From contig NMRA01000019.1 of NCBI GenBank assembly GCA_002633005.1, forward strand, positions 1,003,942 to 1,067,941: a stretch of DNA of 64,000 bases. The letters run 5' to 3'. This DNA comes from Phoronis australis. Taxonomy: Eukaryota > Phoronida > Phoronidae. How positions within the stretch are numbered: the first letter of the stretch is position 1; each line of letters opens with the position of its first letter. The position numbers and the translations under genes are program-made. Positions 25,946 to 37,000 of the stretch are shown one piece after another. The notes under the pieces are model-generated. The model ran no database searches. It was not told the DNA's origin and saw only the letters and a list, made by a program, of their open reading frames with translations.

Positions 25946-28668
25946 TGCGTGCGACTGTGCGGGTGTGCGCCTGTGTTTGGGAGAGCGTTGTTTAAGTAAT
26001 GTCACTATTACCTTGGCACATCCAGTTTCACAATATATCGAATTTTGCGATTATCACAAAAATCGAGACGCGAAATAAGACAAGCTAACACATTTTGTTT
26101 TCTATGGTTACTCGGAATGGAACTCGCAGGTAATTTGGTTTAAATCGCGTCCTTCTCAGCATTTTGAGGTATTTTTGACCCATCAGTGTGCACTCAATAC
26201 AAAATAAGAAATTAAACACAAATTCAATTATGTGACATAAACTCGTGATATACTTTTTATTTGCACTAATCTTAAATTGCAATTGTTCTTTAAAACACGT
26301 GTTGTCCAGAATTCTCCAGACATGGGAAGACATTGGTAATGTCTTCTTGCCAGAACATACATCTTGGCATGACTGCACACGCATTTAACTGAATGAATAC
26401 ATACATTTCATTCCAACAAATGTTCGCAACCATCCCAGGTTACAACAACTTTCTATGAACTATACAGAAATGCAAGAATTCGTAAAATCATTTTCATAAA
26501 TCAGGGACGGATCAATGATTTTGAGTTGGAGGAAGGGGGCGGCAGGACAGAGTATTAGCCAGGATTTTAGGGCCTTCCCGTCAGACATTCGCATTACCGA
26601 ACTGCCAAATGGAATCTGGGAAAATTTTAGGGGGGCAATGGCCCCCTTGGACCCCTCTAAGTCCTTCACTGTAGATGTTTTTGTTCTGCCGGTACAAACA
26701 GAACATTATCAAAAATGGAAACGTATCTAAACGACAACTCGTTAAAATGCCGGGATTCTGAAGTTCACTGTAATTTGATCGTAACAATAGGAATCAAGAT
26801 ATCAGTTCACCGTGTAACCTCCATATATGTTGCCAAAGTTTGAATAATCGAATGTCATACTTTCTCTTATGCAACATTTGCACATGCGCCCTAAAAAATT
26901 TTCATATTTCGCCTTTAGGTGTCGCTGAAGGACTTTCTTATGACGGGCAATATCTTTACGATCCTAAAGAAGATCAAGTTGCGACCCCCTTTAAGCAAGT
27001 TGGCATCGATGAGGACTTAGATGCTAACACAGACACCATGAATGACAGTGCTAAAGCTGACAAAGTCAAGACTACGGAAACTTTTCAAAAAATTTTGCAA
27101 AGCAAATCTCAACTGTCCGAACTGTCAAAAACTATTCAAGCAACGTCACAATGTAAGTAACAGAAAGAACACAGTAGGCATGTGTATTTAGGGCTATAAC
27201 CGGGATGGGGTAGTTTTCGACTTTGTCGACAGGGGGAATGGTGGTAACCGAGCTGGACAGAAGAGGTCTTTTTGTGTTCCTCATCACGTTCCGCTAGCCC
27301 AAGGTTTCAACCTTAGTCGGGCACAGAGCAAGACGAATTATGCTAGTTTGATGCCTTATAGGTACTCTCTGGAAACACGACACCCGGGATCGGCTAACTG
27401 ACTCGTTTTGAAATGTTTAGGCCTACAACAACAGACGAACCCTCCGGCGTTAATCAAAACATGTAGTATTTATGTGTTTTTTTATTGGTAAGGGGCTTTT
27501 GGTAAAAGTGTAGGCCCTATTTTCGATATTCAGTTGTGCATCTTCAATCATTGGCGAATACCCCCCTCGACCAAGCAATTTTTCTTGATGGCATTCTGTA
27601 GTACATCAAATTCTCGTGACGAGAATTTGGTGTACTACAGAATGCCATCATCTTTAACGTGCACCCAGCTTTGTGAAAATGACAGTTTTGGATGAGATTC
27701 ATTTGAAGAAAGACGATGATGTGGACTACAATAAGACTACTAGGAATTGCATGCTAAGTGTTCAGTGAGTTCAATTGCCTATCAGTAACTGCAACATTTT
27801 CCTACTTTTCCAGTTATGGATATGTGTAACTTAAACCTTACGTTACCTGCTATACCACCGCCGGAAATAAAAACGTCAAAGAAGGAAAAGAAGAATGGTC
27901 CTACGCAACCACTATACGAGAAAGAGGAACCAAATTTTGTACAGTGTGCTAATATTCGTTACCCGCGGACTGGCGCTGCGACAGTAGCACTAGGTAACCA
28001 AGTCAATAAGTGTACTTGATTTAACATAAACAGAGAATTGCAAACGTTCACATTTTTTAAGCTTTTTGGGAAAATGTGTGTCAGTGATTGCGTGTTTTTG
28101 TATAAGAGAATGAGACGTTGCGCGACTGAGCCCGGATTCCCTGCAAGCTTGATGTTTCCATACCAAAAAGTTCCGAAAACCATCCAGACTGCCTTTTCAT
28201 GTTATTTCGCTGAGACATGTTATTTTTAAGGAAACGCTTTAGGTCATATTTTTAAATGAACGTCATTAATGTCTCCGGCACCTTCCAAAATATGTGCTGT
28301 GGACCCTCTTTCAAGTGGAGCGCCTATATTCGGGAATTACCCGTACTTAACCATTCTGGTCAAAGGCGTGAATGGTGCATTTTTCCAATGAGAATTTTAA
28401 TGAAGGCTATGCTGTCTGTATTATATTTTTTAAATATGATTCCTTCCTTTCAGAACACAGAATTTATCTGATAGGAGGACATACATATGAAGACCCGGAT
28501 GTCCATGTGGATATGATTGAATACTACCACACAAAGAAAAGAAAGTGGTTTAAAGCATTCCCATTGGGTGAAGGCAACTTTTGCGATGTCAAGTGCTGCG
28601 TTTTAAACGTTCCCTCGTCCAATCCCGACTTTAAAAACATCTTTCCCTACAACTGGCCACTATGGTGA
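23566..28668 (+). CDS. Kelch-repeat protein (six exons)
   Basis: Probable beta-propeller scaffold protein. Exons are 23564-23929, 24783-24972, 25621-25775, 26919-27152, 27814-27993 and 28454-28668; all junctions are GT-AG and every phase agrees, giving 445 aa from the ATG at 23566. Kelch signatures are hydrophobic-GG motifs followed by a Tyr/Asp-Pro and Trp strand: YVLGG at about 70-74, FVAGG at 119-123, YLSGG in exon 2, YLMGG at 233-237 and YLIGG at 379-383. Introns often split the Gly-Gly codons. About 120 residues between the last two blades (238-360) are Lys/Glu/Ser/Pro-rich without kelch motifs. The protein ends in a FPYNWPLW tail. A kelch-like (KLHL) protein would carry an N-terminal BTB-BACK half; none was found, so this is either a kelch-only protein or lacks its 5' exons here. 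Closest family member not identified. Confidence 0.82.
25425..25465 (+). repeat. Dispersed short repeat, copy 1
   Basis: The core CATTGCCTGTGACTTGAGT, preceded here by AAAATGGCGCATGTACG, also occurs at 44211-44262 (reversed) and 48735-48787. It lies in an intron of the kelch gene and is probably part of an old interspersed element. Confidence 0.6.
25875..25975. repeat. TG/CGTG microsatellite
   Basis: Alternating GT-rich dinucleotides grade into GTGC tetranucleotides in a kelch-gene intron. The alternating purine-pyrimidine pattern can form Z-DNA and is expected to vary in length. Confidence 0.92.
26498..26670. mobile_element. Possible non-autonomous DNA-transposon remnant
   Basis: The left part carries CAGGGACGGATC followed by a G-rich run, and the right part a GGGGGCAATGGCCCCC palindrome. 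Such CAGGGACGGATC starts followed by G-rich runs are, from memory, frequent on hAT-like non-autonomous elements in marine invertebrates. Ends and target duplication are not clear. It lies in the intron before the fourth kelch exon. Confidence 0.3.
27586..27650. repeat. Near-perfect 65-bp palindrome
   Basis: Two arms of about 31 bp (TGATGGCATTCTGTAGTACA and its complement, continuing to ATTCTCGT) meet with essentially no loop and one mismatch. It lies in the intron before the fifth kelch exon. It looks like a minimal hairpin element; RNA from either strand would fold into a long stem. Confidence 0.9.
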
Positions 28669-29215
28669 CGCAAGAGATGCATATGAACGCAGATCGGCCA
28701 TTTCCGTCCAAGAAATAGACTCCTAGTGATCAGAGGTCTGGGAATTGGCCTAAGTAAATTGCAGAATCAAACTCATCAAGTTCTGTGTTAAGTTTGCTGA
28801 AAATGTATACGTTTGGGATGTTTATCGAAGCTACAAAGTCCAGAGATGATATCAGTCATTGGTACTATGTCTGTGGAAGTTTTGGAAGTTTTGCGTACAA
28901 AGTTAACTATACTCTTACAGCTTAACCACGTGGTTATTGGTAGCTACGATTGACATGGTGAATTTTTCCAAAAATTCAAACGATCCATCATTGTATGCTT
29001 CTTGCGGCCGCGAGTGCACCGCGCACCAGCGGGTGACAGCACACTGAGTCACCGGCTGAATTAACAATTTTGTGTTGAAAAGTGATACGTCATATTGTGA
29101 GATAACATGCGTATACGGTTTTTTCACGTCCGTCACGACATTTTATACAAACATTAAAGTAAGTTGTTCAGTTGTCTCATTAGTGATGCTCAATTTACAA
29201 AACATTGGAAATAAA
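28669..29215 (+). other. 3' UTR of the kelch gene
   Basis: Follows the TGA at 28666-28668. The first clear AATAAA downstream is at 29210-29215, giving a UTR of about 0.55 kb. Inferred from the hexamer only. Confidence 0.4.
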
Positions 29216-30854
29216 GGCTCTCTTCCTAACTACCTTGTTGATTCATTCTGTCACATATGTCCGCCAAATGTTCACAGTTGCATTTGTCAGTTCAAGTCAC
29301 TTATCACTTGCACAAAACACCATCCTAGATTTTCGTCCCTCTCCATTATATCGTTGAATATCATTAGGTCTTCCTGCTGTCACCATGTGGTAACGGCTCA
29401 CTTAAAACTCGATCTTAAACAGCCGGACTGCCATCAACGACATTTCATAAACCATTCAAAATAGTTCGGCAAAGAGACAACTCACCGTGAAAACAAGGCA
29501 GAAGAAATGAAGCCCATTTATATTATCCGAACTACTAGAAAATTCTTCTGAACATACCGCATGGGAGTGGACACCTGACTGGATTTAACTAACACGATAC
29601 ACGTTAGTAGTGTTGGCTTACGAGGTTAAGGTAACTGTGAACCTCTTGTTTACTGTACCACAAAGTTTCATAGTTGTTACACATACACAAGCATGGGGGA
29701 AATAATCTACAATGCTCCTTTTTCTGGCCCGGAAATAAATATTTTCCATGGTGCCCGTCAAGCCGATCAAAGCATTTGTGTTCGCGGATTCTTTTTTGAG
29801 AGTAAATTTTCTACTGAAATTTAGTAGAAGCATTTGTCATTCAATGATTTATGAAGTGAGCTGCCGTCGATGGATCCTTCAAAAATGTGGCGCTAAAATC
29901 GATGTCGTGTTGCAGCAGAGTTATCTGGATCCGCCATGTCGGTTGCTAACGCTAATTTCGATTTCAGCTCTCATGGATAGTCACGCATGTGCTGCTTTCT
30001 CACGGAGACAGTCTCACTTTCACTCGACTCTGTAGGTTGCAGGCCTACATGTAACTAATGCTCCCGACACGACATAAAATTCACTGGTCGGTGGTCAATC
30101 AGAGCTTTAGTTCCACAGAGTCTTGTCACAACTGGGACATTTCACTGCATTGTTGTTTCAGAGAATTTTAATGCAATGAGAAGTTTGTAATTTCCGACAG
30201 TGCCCATGGAGACCGTACTGACAACTGAAGTGATCCGCGTCGGCCGGCGGTTGCAGTGTGCCACGATTGAAATTTAAATTAGGCAGATGTAATTTGGGAA
30301 ATCTCCAATATGGTTCTCGGAGTTCATGCGCCTGGGCTGTTGTGCAGAAGAAAGCTCCGGTATCAATGATATGACTAAATAGATCGGATACGGCCTACCC
30401 GGCCGACATCATGTCTGGTATTTCTACCGCTCCCTGGCGCTAGAGTAGCCAAGTTACTCTTTATTAAACGGAGGTAAAGTATTTTGAAAAACCGTTCGGG
30501 AGCAAAGTTGGGTTCTCATTTTTTGATAAAAAATGAGTGCTGTAAGTAATAAGTTTCTGAGTCTTGAATGTCGCAATGTTTTATGACAGTTTATTTAACG
30601 AATTTAACATAATTAACACTTAATTTGTTGCGTATTGCTGGTTCTGTTAATCTGTTTCTCTTTCTTTACCAACATATGTAGACATTGTTATTGACTCATT
30701 CAGTCATTGATTGACCTAGTCATAGTTCCAGGGGCGCCTGATCACTTCATAAATATTTTACTAAATTCTGGAGGAAATTTGAACGAATAAGCTATCTTTC
30801 AGTTATCAAGTGTTGTTTTTGCTTCATCCTTGCGCCTCTTTTGAAAGGTATAAG
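29216..30854. other. Intergenic, no gene recognised
   Basis: No recognisable exon. A short hairpin (CATTTTTTGATAAAAAATG) sits near 30517-30536. I looked on the minus strand for exons that the inverted RNF4 first-exon copy (ATG at 31023) could splice to, with SIM or RING signatures, and saw none. Confidence 0.35.
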
Positions 30855-31560
30855 CACTGCAGCTAGCCAGCCAGCTCGTAGGCAAATTGCATCGCCCTGG
30901 CAATGCCTGGCATACAGGGGCGATAGAACATCCCCACAAAAAGTTACGAATTTCAAAATACAGGAAATAAAATCAAATGAAACATGCATGTATGCACATG
31001 GAGTTATAATTAACACATACCATAAGTCTGGAGACGATTCAGTCAAGATAATTTGAACAAATCCATGAAAATCTGTCGCGGTTCGCTAGAGTTTCTCTTA
31101 CCGGGCGCCATTTTGAGGAAGTTACATGAGATCACGTGCCAGTGTCACGCTTCGTTCAGTCTTGCGCTAGCCTTTGCCTAACTCATGTGACTCAGTTGAA
31201 ATATTTTGTGGTTATCGTGAGCGTGGTGAAAAAGTTAACAGTGACCAAAAAAGTGGAGTTGGAATTCTTCACCAAAGTCACCTTAATTTTTGTAACTAAG
31301 TTTCATCGAAGATATGTGTAGAAGTAGAAAGGACCACTGAAGAAAGTAAGCGCTTTTTTAAGTGATAGTTTTTAGTGTGGAATCAATGTATTTTTGACGA
31401 GGTGAAAACTCCTAATTGGTGGCCGGATTTGGCTTACCGCCCGTTTAAAATACACGGGACAAAATTCGTACAGAAAGCAATGGGAAGTATTGTAGTCCCT
31501 AACTGGCTGATCGAGGGGCTACGTGTTGCCTAGACAGCTAGCTGTATGAAGATGTCAAAA
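30855..31560 (-). repeat. Left arm of a large inverted repeat: diverged copy of the RNF4 5' region
   Basis: Reversed, this arm aligns by eye with 32165-32965 over some 700 bp with scattered mismatches and small indels. Shared landmarks include the CATACAGGGGCGATAG stretch, the exon-1 ATG plus donor (here TTATG|GTATGT, ATG at 31023-31021 on -), the upstream ORF, and AAAAAGTGGAGTTGGAATTC farther out. It therefore carries a relic or alternative promoter and first exon pointing left. No downstream exons were found for it. Confidence 0.82.
31043..31111 (-). CDS. Small ORF in the inverted copy of RNF4 exon 1
   Basis: Starts at the ATG 31111 and stops at TGA 31045-31043, 22 residues. It has the same length as the RNF4 upstream ORF at 32701-32769 and shares EPRQIFMD in its centre, with no indels despite many base changes. 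Whether it is transcribed is unknown. Confidence 0.4.
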   Translation of the reverse strand: MAPGKRNSSEPRQIFMDLFKLS

Positions 31561-32164
31561 TACAGCTAGGAAAGGAATCGCTGTGTTTTAAGCTCCAATA
31601 GACCTCGAAATTTCACACCACCAGAGTAGTTCTGCTCATCATGAAACTTATATTAACTTGTAGAGCTAATGACCGGCAGGGGTGCATGCAAAATTTGTGA
31701 GTCAACCGACACTTACCTTCTCCGCCTTTTGTAACAAAGGAAAGTCTATCGTCATTTTCAAAACAGTACGCTCGCGTTGTTTCCTAAACTTTTTGTGGCA
31801 TCTCTCAGGAGATGATGTCAGCTTCGCAGCAACAAAATTTATTACAAAATTCGGTTTGCTAGTATTAAAATACTAAAAACTTGTAACTAAATAAAACCAG
31901 TTCCAATAATTTGTTTTGACATGTACACAACCTCGTGGAAGAAGAACAGTTGATTGAAAAATCTCTGAAAAAAGAAAGTGGCCAATAGGTGATGCTATAT
32001 TTCATGGCGCCGAAAGCCGACATATAAGATCGCTCCACAAATTTAGCAGCAGAATAACGGTAGAATGCCAATTTTTCTTTCACCTGTAAATAATTTAGTT
32101 TATTCAAGGATGATTGTAGTTTTTAATGACACTAATTTTGTGTCAGATTTTATTTGGCTATTTT
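31561..32164. other. Spacer between the arms of the RNF4 inverted repeat
   Basis: About 0.6 kb of sequence that does not obviously pair with itself. No exon recognised. If both arms were active promoters they would fire away from this spacer. Confidence 0.4.
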
Positions 32165-32965
32165 TTCCCCACATCGGCACAAAGCTGTATATTTTGTACC
32201 AGGGCTACACTGCTGCTAGTCCCGTGGCTGGCTATACAGTTGGTCTACAAACCCATACAATACTCCCCATTACTTTCTGTACTAATTTCATCCCGTTTAT
32301 TTTGTAGTCCAAATTGGGTCACCACGTAAGAGGTTTTCTCCTCATCAAAAATACATTTTACACTTAGATTGTCACTTAAAAATGTGCTTACTTCAGCAAT
32401 TCTTTCTGGTTCTAAACATATCTTCGATGAAGCATGTCTATGTGAGTTAAGACGATTTGGCGAAGAATTCCAACTCCACTTTTTGGTTGCTGTTAGCTTT
32501 TTCACCAATCACCACGGGAAGATAACCATGAATTGTTTCAATTGATGTCACGCGAGTCAGGTAAGGACAAGAGGGAGACTGATTGAAGTGCGTGACACTT
32601 GCAAAATGTAGCATGGTAAGATACCTGTTTGAATTCGTAAGGTTTGTGTACCTTGGACTTATTGTTCGTAAACAGGCGTGATTTCGGTTAACTTCTCAAA
32701 ATGGCATCAGGTGAGGGAAGCTCGATTGAACCGCGACAAATTTTCATGGATGTGTTAGAATTATGTTGACTGCATTGTCTCCAGAGTTATGGTAAGTGCT
32801 AATTATAACTCTTTGCCTATAATATGCATGTTTCATTTGATGTTACTCTCTGTATGTATTTTGAGATAGGCAACTTTTTATGGGGATGTACTATCGCCCC
32901 TGTATGCCTGCGCCATTACAAGGCGATATATTTGCCTACACTGCAGCAGGTAGTTTCTGACTGAG
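32165..32965 (+). repeat. Right arm of the large inverted repeat (RNF4 promoter and first exon)
   Basis: Counterpart of 30855-31560. It contains the RNF4 upstream ORF, start codon and first splice donor, and ends in the first intron near the CCTGTATGCCTGCGCC stretch. Part of it (from 32575) is also present in the assembly duplicate starting at 34634. Confidence 0.82.
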
Positions 32966-34060
32966 GGAGAACACTCATATCCAGACACTTTTGTCACTTT
33001 TTGTGAATGAACTGATTTTAAAAACATAAAAGTGTTGTTGCTTTTACCTCTATGGAAAAAATATGCCACGTTTATTTGATCTGAACTCAAAATAATATCA
33101 TTATAATGAACTTTTTCTCATACCTGAGTCAGTGCCTGTCTGCGGACCAAACAGTTACCATTCTTACTCAAAATAATATGTGCTATCTATGGTAACTAGT
33201 TATAATTACCAAAGGCATGCCAATGATTTTCTTGCAAGTCCAGTTTGCAAGGATCGCAGAGTTTAAATTTACATAAAATCTTTAAGATGCAATTTAGGGT
33301 TTAAATTTTGTTAAAAAGAAACACCAAAAAGTGTGCTGTAAAATAGACAATAGCTGGCAAAGCTGATGTTGCCATAATGTAGTCTAACTGTAAATAACAA
33401 AATATGCTTGTGAGTTGGGCTGACTGCATAGGTGCAAGTGGACAGATGTTTTTGGATTATGACACAGACTCACTATGGGGACACAGGAGCTGGGTGTCTA
33501 CTGCAGGCAGAGTCTGAATTGTGTGGCACACTTTCAGGTGGCACCAGTGTCTATATTGGGCACACTGCGCCCAAGCGACAAATTTTGTACTGTGTTGCTC
33601 TTTTAAGCCCACAATAATCACTTTGCACAAACAACACGTTTTATCATCACTGCAGGGCTTGATTTGGTGACCTCAAATTTTGTTTGGCAATTTTGCAAAA
33701 TTCACGTTTTTTTGTTAAAAAGGATGTTTTCTAATCTCCAATTTCCTCGTGTTGTTACTCTCAAGTCTTATTATTCATTACAGATCGTCACCAGGAGTCG
33801 CGACAGAGCATCACGTCAGAGACGTCGTCACCTTAGGACCCAAGAGCAATCTGAGAATGACCAACCTATAGGTGTAGACCCTTCTACATGTAATGTTCAG
33901 ACTGTATTTGAACTTGCGTTTCCACTTGTTATGAGATTTTTGTCTGAATTTAATCCACTCGTAGGTGTATTAAACCTTGTGTGTGTTTCATGTTTCAAAT
34001 GATGTTTACATGCATGATTTTTGAAAAAATCTGTATTGTGTTTAAGACTTCAGACCTGTG
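32575..34060 (+). repeat. Duplicate pair 1, copy A (RNF4 exons 1-2)
   Basis: Near-identical to 34634-36113, in direct orientation about 2.06 kb away, with a single N at 34631 between them. It contains the RNF4 ATG exon and exon 2 (33784-33871). Copies differ by scattered substitutions and small indels; exon 2 has one difference (CAA/CAG, both Gln). Copy A ends where the transposon at 34061 begins. Most likely one of two haplotypes. Confidence 0.85.
32701..32769 (+). CDS. Upstream ORF in RNF4 exon 1 (22 aa)
   Basis: Runs from ATG 32701 to TGA 32767-32769, in a different frame from the RNF4 start, and ends 19 nt before the RNF4 ATG at 32789. It includes EPRQIFMDVLELC. It is unchanged in the assembly duplicate (ATG 34760) and stays open at the same length in the diverged inverted copy (31111-31043). 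An upstream ORF this close to a start codon usually lowers or conditions translation of the main frame. Peptide function is unknown. Confidence 0.5.
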   Translation: MASGEGSSIEPRQIFMDVLELC

Positions 34061-37000
34061 AGGGCTGTTCCAGCAAAATCTGTGTGGGAGGGGGGGGAAG
34101 GCAACTGAAATAAAAATTTATGGGTGGTTGCGTTTGATTTAAATTCAAAATGGCTGGTGGTCGTACTTCAAAAAAATAAAAATTTACAGGTTGTTGTTTC
34201 GTTGGGCCATAAATGTTTGATGGTGGGTAATTTTAGTAAATTTTATAAACAATCCGCACAGAATCAAAAACTGAAACAAAAATGCAACTTGCAAAAAGCT
34301 CCGACTTTTTCACTCCCTCCGATCTCCTCATCGGCATGTCCATAACACCATTTAACCACAGGTGCTGGAATTTTTCGATGGCTAATAACAATATATAAGA
34401 AACATATGTTTTCTTAGTAATGAATGACGTTAGTGGTGATGGAGGAACAGATAAACTCAAGCACCTGTGCAGTCAACCACAAGAACAAAAAAAAATTACG
34501 GGTGGTTGCATTTCAAACTTATAAAAAATTACGGGTGGTAGGCTGAAGAAATTAATGAAAAATATGGGTGGTGGGTGCGAAAAAAAGGTGCCTTCCCCCC
34601 CTCCCATACAGATTTTACTGGAACAGCCCTNGCGAGACTGATTGAAGTGCGTGACACTTGCAAAATGTAGCATGGTAAGATACTTGTTTGAATTCGTAAG
34701 GTTTGTGTACCTTGGACTTATTGTTCGTAAACAGGCGTGATTTCGGTTAACTTCTCAAAATGGCATCAGGTGAGGGAAGCTCGATTGAACCGCGACAAAT
34801 TTTCATGGATGTGTTAGAATTATGTTGACTACATTGTCTCCAGAGTTATGGTAAGTGCTAATTATAACTCTTTGCGCATAATATGCATGTTTCATTTGAT
34901 GTTATTCTCTGTACGTATTTTGAGATCGGTAACTTTTTATGGGGATGTACTATCGCCCCTGTATGCCTGCGGCATTACAAGGCTATATAATTGCCTACAC
35001 TGCAGCAGGTAGTTAAAGTTTCTGACTGAGGGAGAACACTCATATCCAGACACTTTTGAATGAACTGATTTTAAAAACATAAAAGTGTTGTTGCTTTTAC
35101 CTCTATGGAAAAAATATGCCACGTTTATTTGATCTGAACTCAAAATAATATCATTATAATGAACTTTTTCTCGTACCTGAGTCAGTGCCTGTCTGCGAAC
35201 CAAACAGTTACCATTCTTACTTAAAATAATCTGTGCTATCTATGGTAACCAGTATTAAATAATTACCAAAGGCATGCCAATGATTTTCGTGCAAGTCCAG
35301 TTTGCAAGGATCGCAGAGTTTAAATTTACAAAAAAATCTTTAAGATGCAATTTAGGGTTTAAATTTTGCTAAAAAGAACCGCCAAAAAGTGTGCTGTAAA
35401 ATAGACATTAGTTACATAAGCTGGCAATGCTCATTTTGCCATAATGTAGTCTAACTGTAATGCTTGTGAGTTGGGCTGACGGCATAGTTGCAAGTGGACA
35501 GATGTTTTTGGATTATGACGCAGACTCGCTATGGGGACACAGGAGCTGGGTGTCTGCTGCAGGCAGAGTCTGAATTGTGTGGCACACTTTCAGGTGGCAA
35601 CAGTGTCTATATTGGGCACACTGCGCCCAAGCGACAAATTTTGTACTGTGTTGCTCTTTCAAGCCCACAATAACCACCTTGCACAAACAACACGTTTTAT
35701 CGTCACTGCAGGGCTTGATTTGGTGACCTCAAATTTTGTTTGGCAACTTTGCAAAACTCACCTTTTTTTGTTAAAAAGGGTGTTTTCTAATCTCCAATTT
35801 CCTCGTGTTGTTACTCTCAAGTCTTATTATTCATTACAGATCGTCACCAGGAGTCGCGACAGAGCATCACGTCAGAGACGTCGTCACCTTAGGACCCAAG
35901 AGCAGTCTGAGAATGACCAACCTATAGGTGTAGACCCTTCTACATGTAATGTTCAGACTGTATTTGAACTTGCGTTTCCACTTGTTATGACATTTTTGTC
36001 TGAATTTATTCCACGCGTAGGTGTAGGAAACCTTGTGTGTGTTTCATGTTTCAAATGATGTTTACATGCATGATGTTTGAAAAATCTGTATTGTGTTTAA
36101 GACTTCAGACCTGTGAGAAAAAGCAGTGCAAATCTGGGATGTTTTCTTATATGACCGACAAATGTTTCTCAGCAAATATCTTACTGGCATTCAACCTTAC
36201 TCTGAATGTACCTACTTGACGTCACCTACCTTAACTCCAAATCTTGTTTTGACACAGAGCCGTTTATTTTGTTTCAAAGTGTAGTAGAACAGTTTACTCT
36301 TAGCTAACCACATGATTCATTGTGCATGACTGTGTTTCCATAAATTATTGGGAAATTAATAATTTCGAAAAAAGCAAATTATGACATTTTTAATAGCACA
36401 AGTTACATTGTAAAGTTAATTATCACATGCCTTGTAAGAATGGTGCAAGAATTTTTGACAAAACAGTTGCAATGGCAAGTTTATGTCTGAAGTCTTCCAA
36501 CTCACAGGTGTCTGAATTGCATCTTGAATGCAACTTTTGTGATGTATCAAATGAAATGTAAGTGTCATTTAGACTTTCATAATGATCTCATGTTTTTGTG
36601 TTCACAGTGGATGGTGCTTGTATCGACCTAACTAATGACGACTCCAGTCAGGACGCCCCGGTAGTCATAGATTTGACCTCCCCCATGAGAGTCAATGAAT
36701 TGCCAATCGTTGTAAGTCTTTCCAACACTTGTCAGAGTCTCAGTGGTTAGTTGGTGGAGTACAATATCAGCTAACTAATCTGTGCTCCACAGCTGTCCAA
36801 GAATTGTAAAATTTAGTTTGACCTGTTACGTACCACCATTATTGTGTGGTCCCCCGCTTCAGTGGCAGTGTACTACCGATACAACGGTCAACAGTGCTAG
36901 TGGTGGTCTGTACACAGTTTCAACATGTCCACAATTTGCAGTTATTCTAACTGATTAACTTGTTTAATAAAGAGCAATTAAATCTCTGTTGAAACACACA

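Noticed and set aside
33664-36058. Two tandem RNF4 genes
   Set aside because: Only exons 1-2 and separately exon 5 are repeated, each around an N; exons 3, 4 and 6 occur once.
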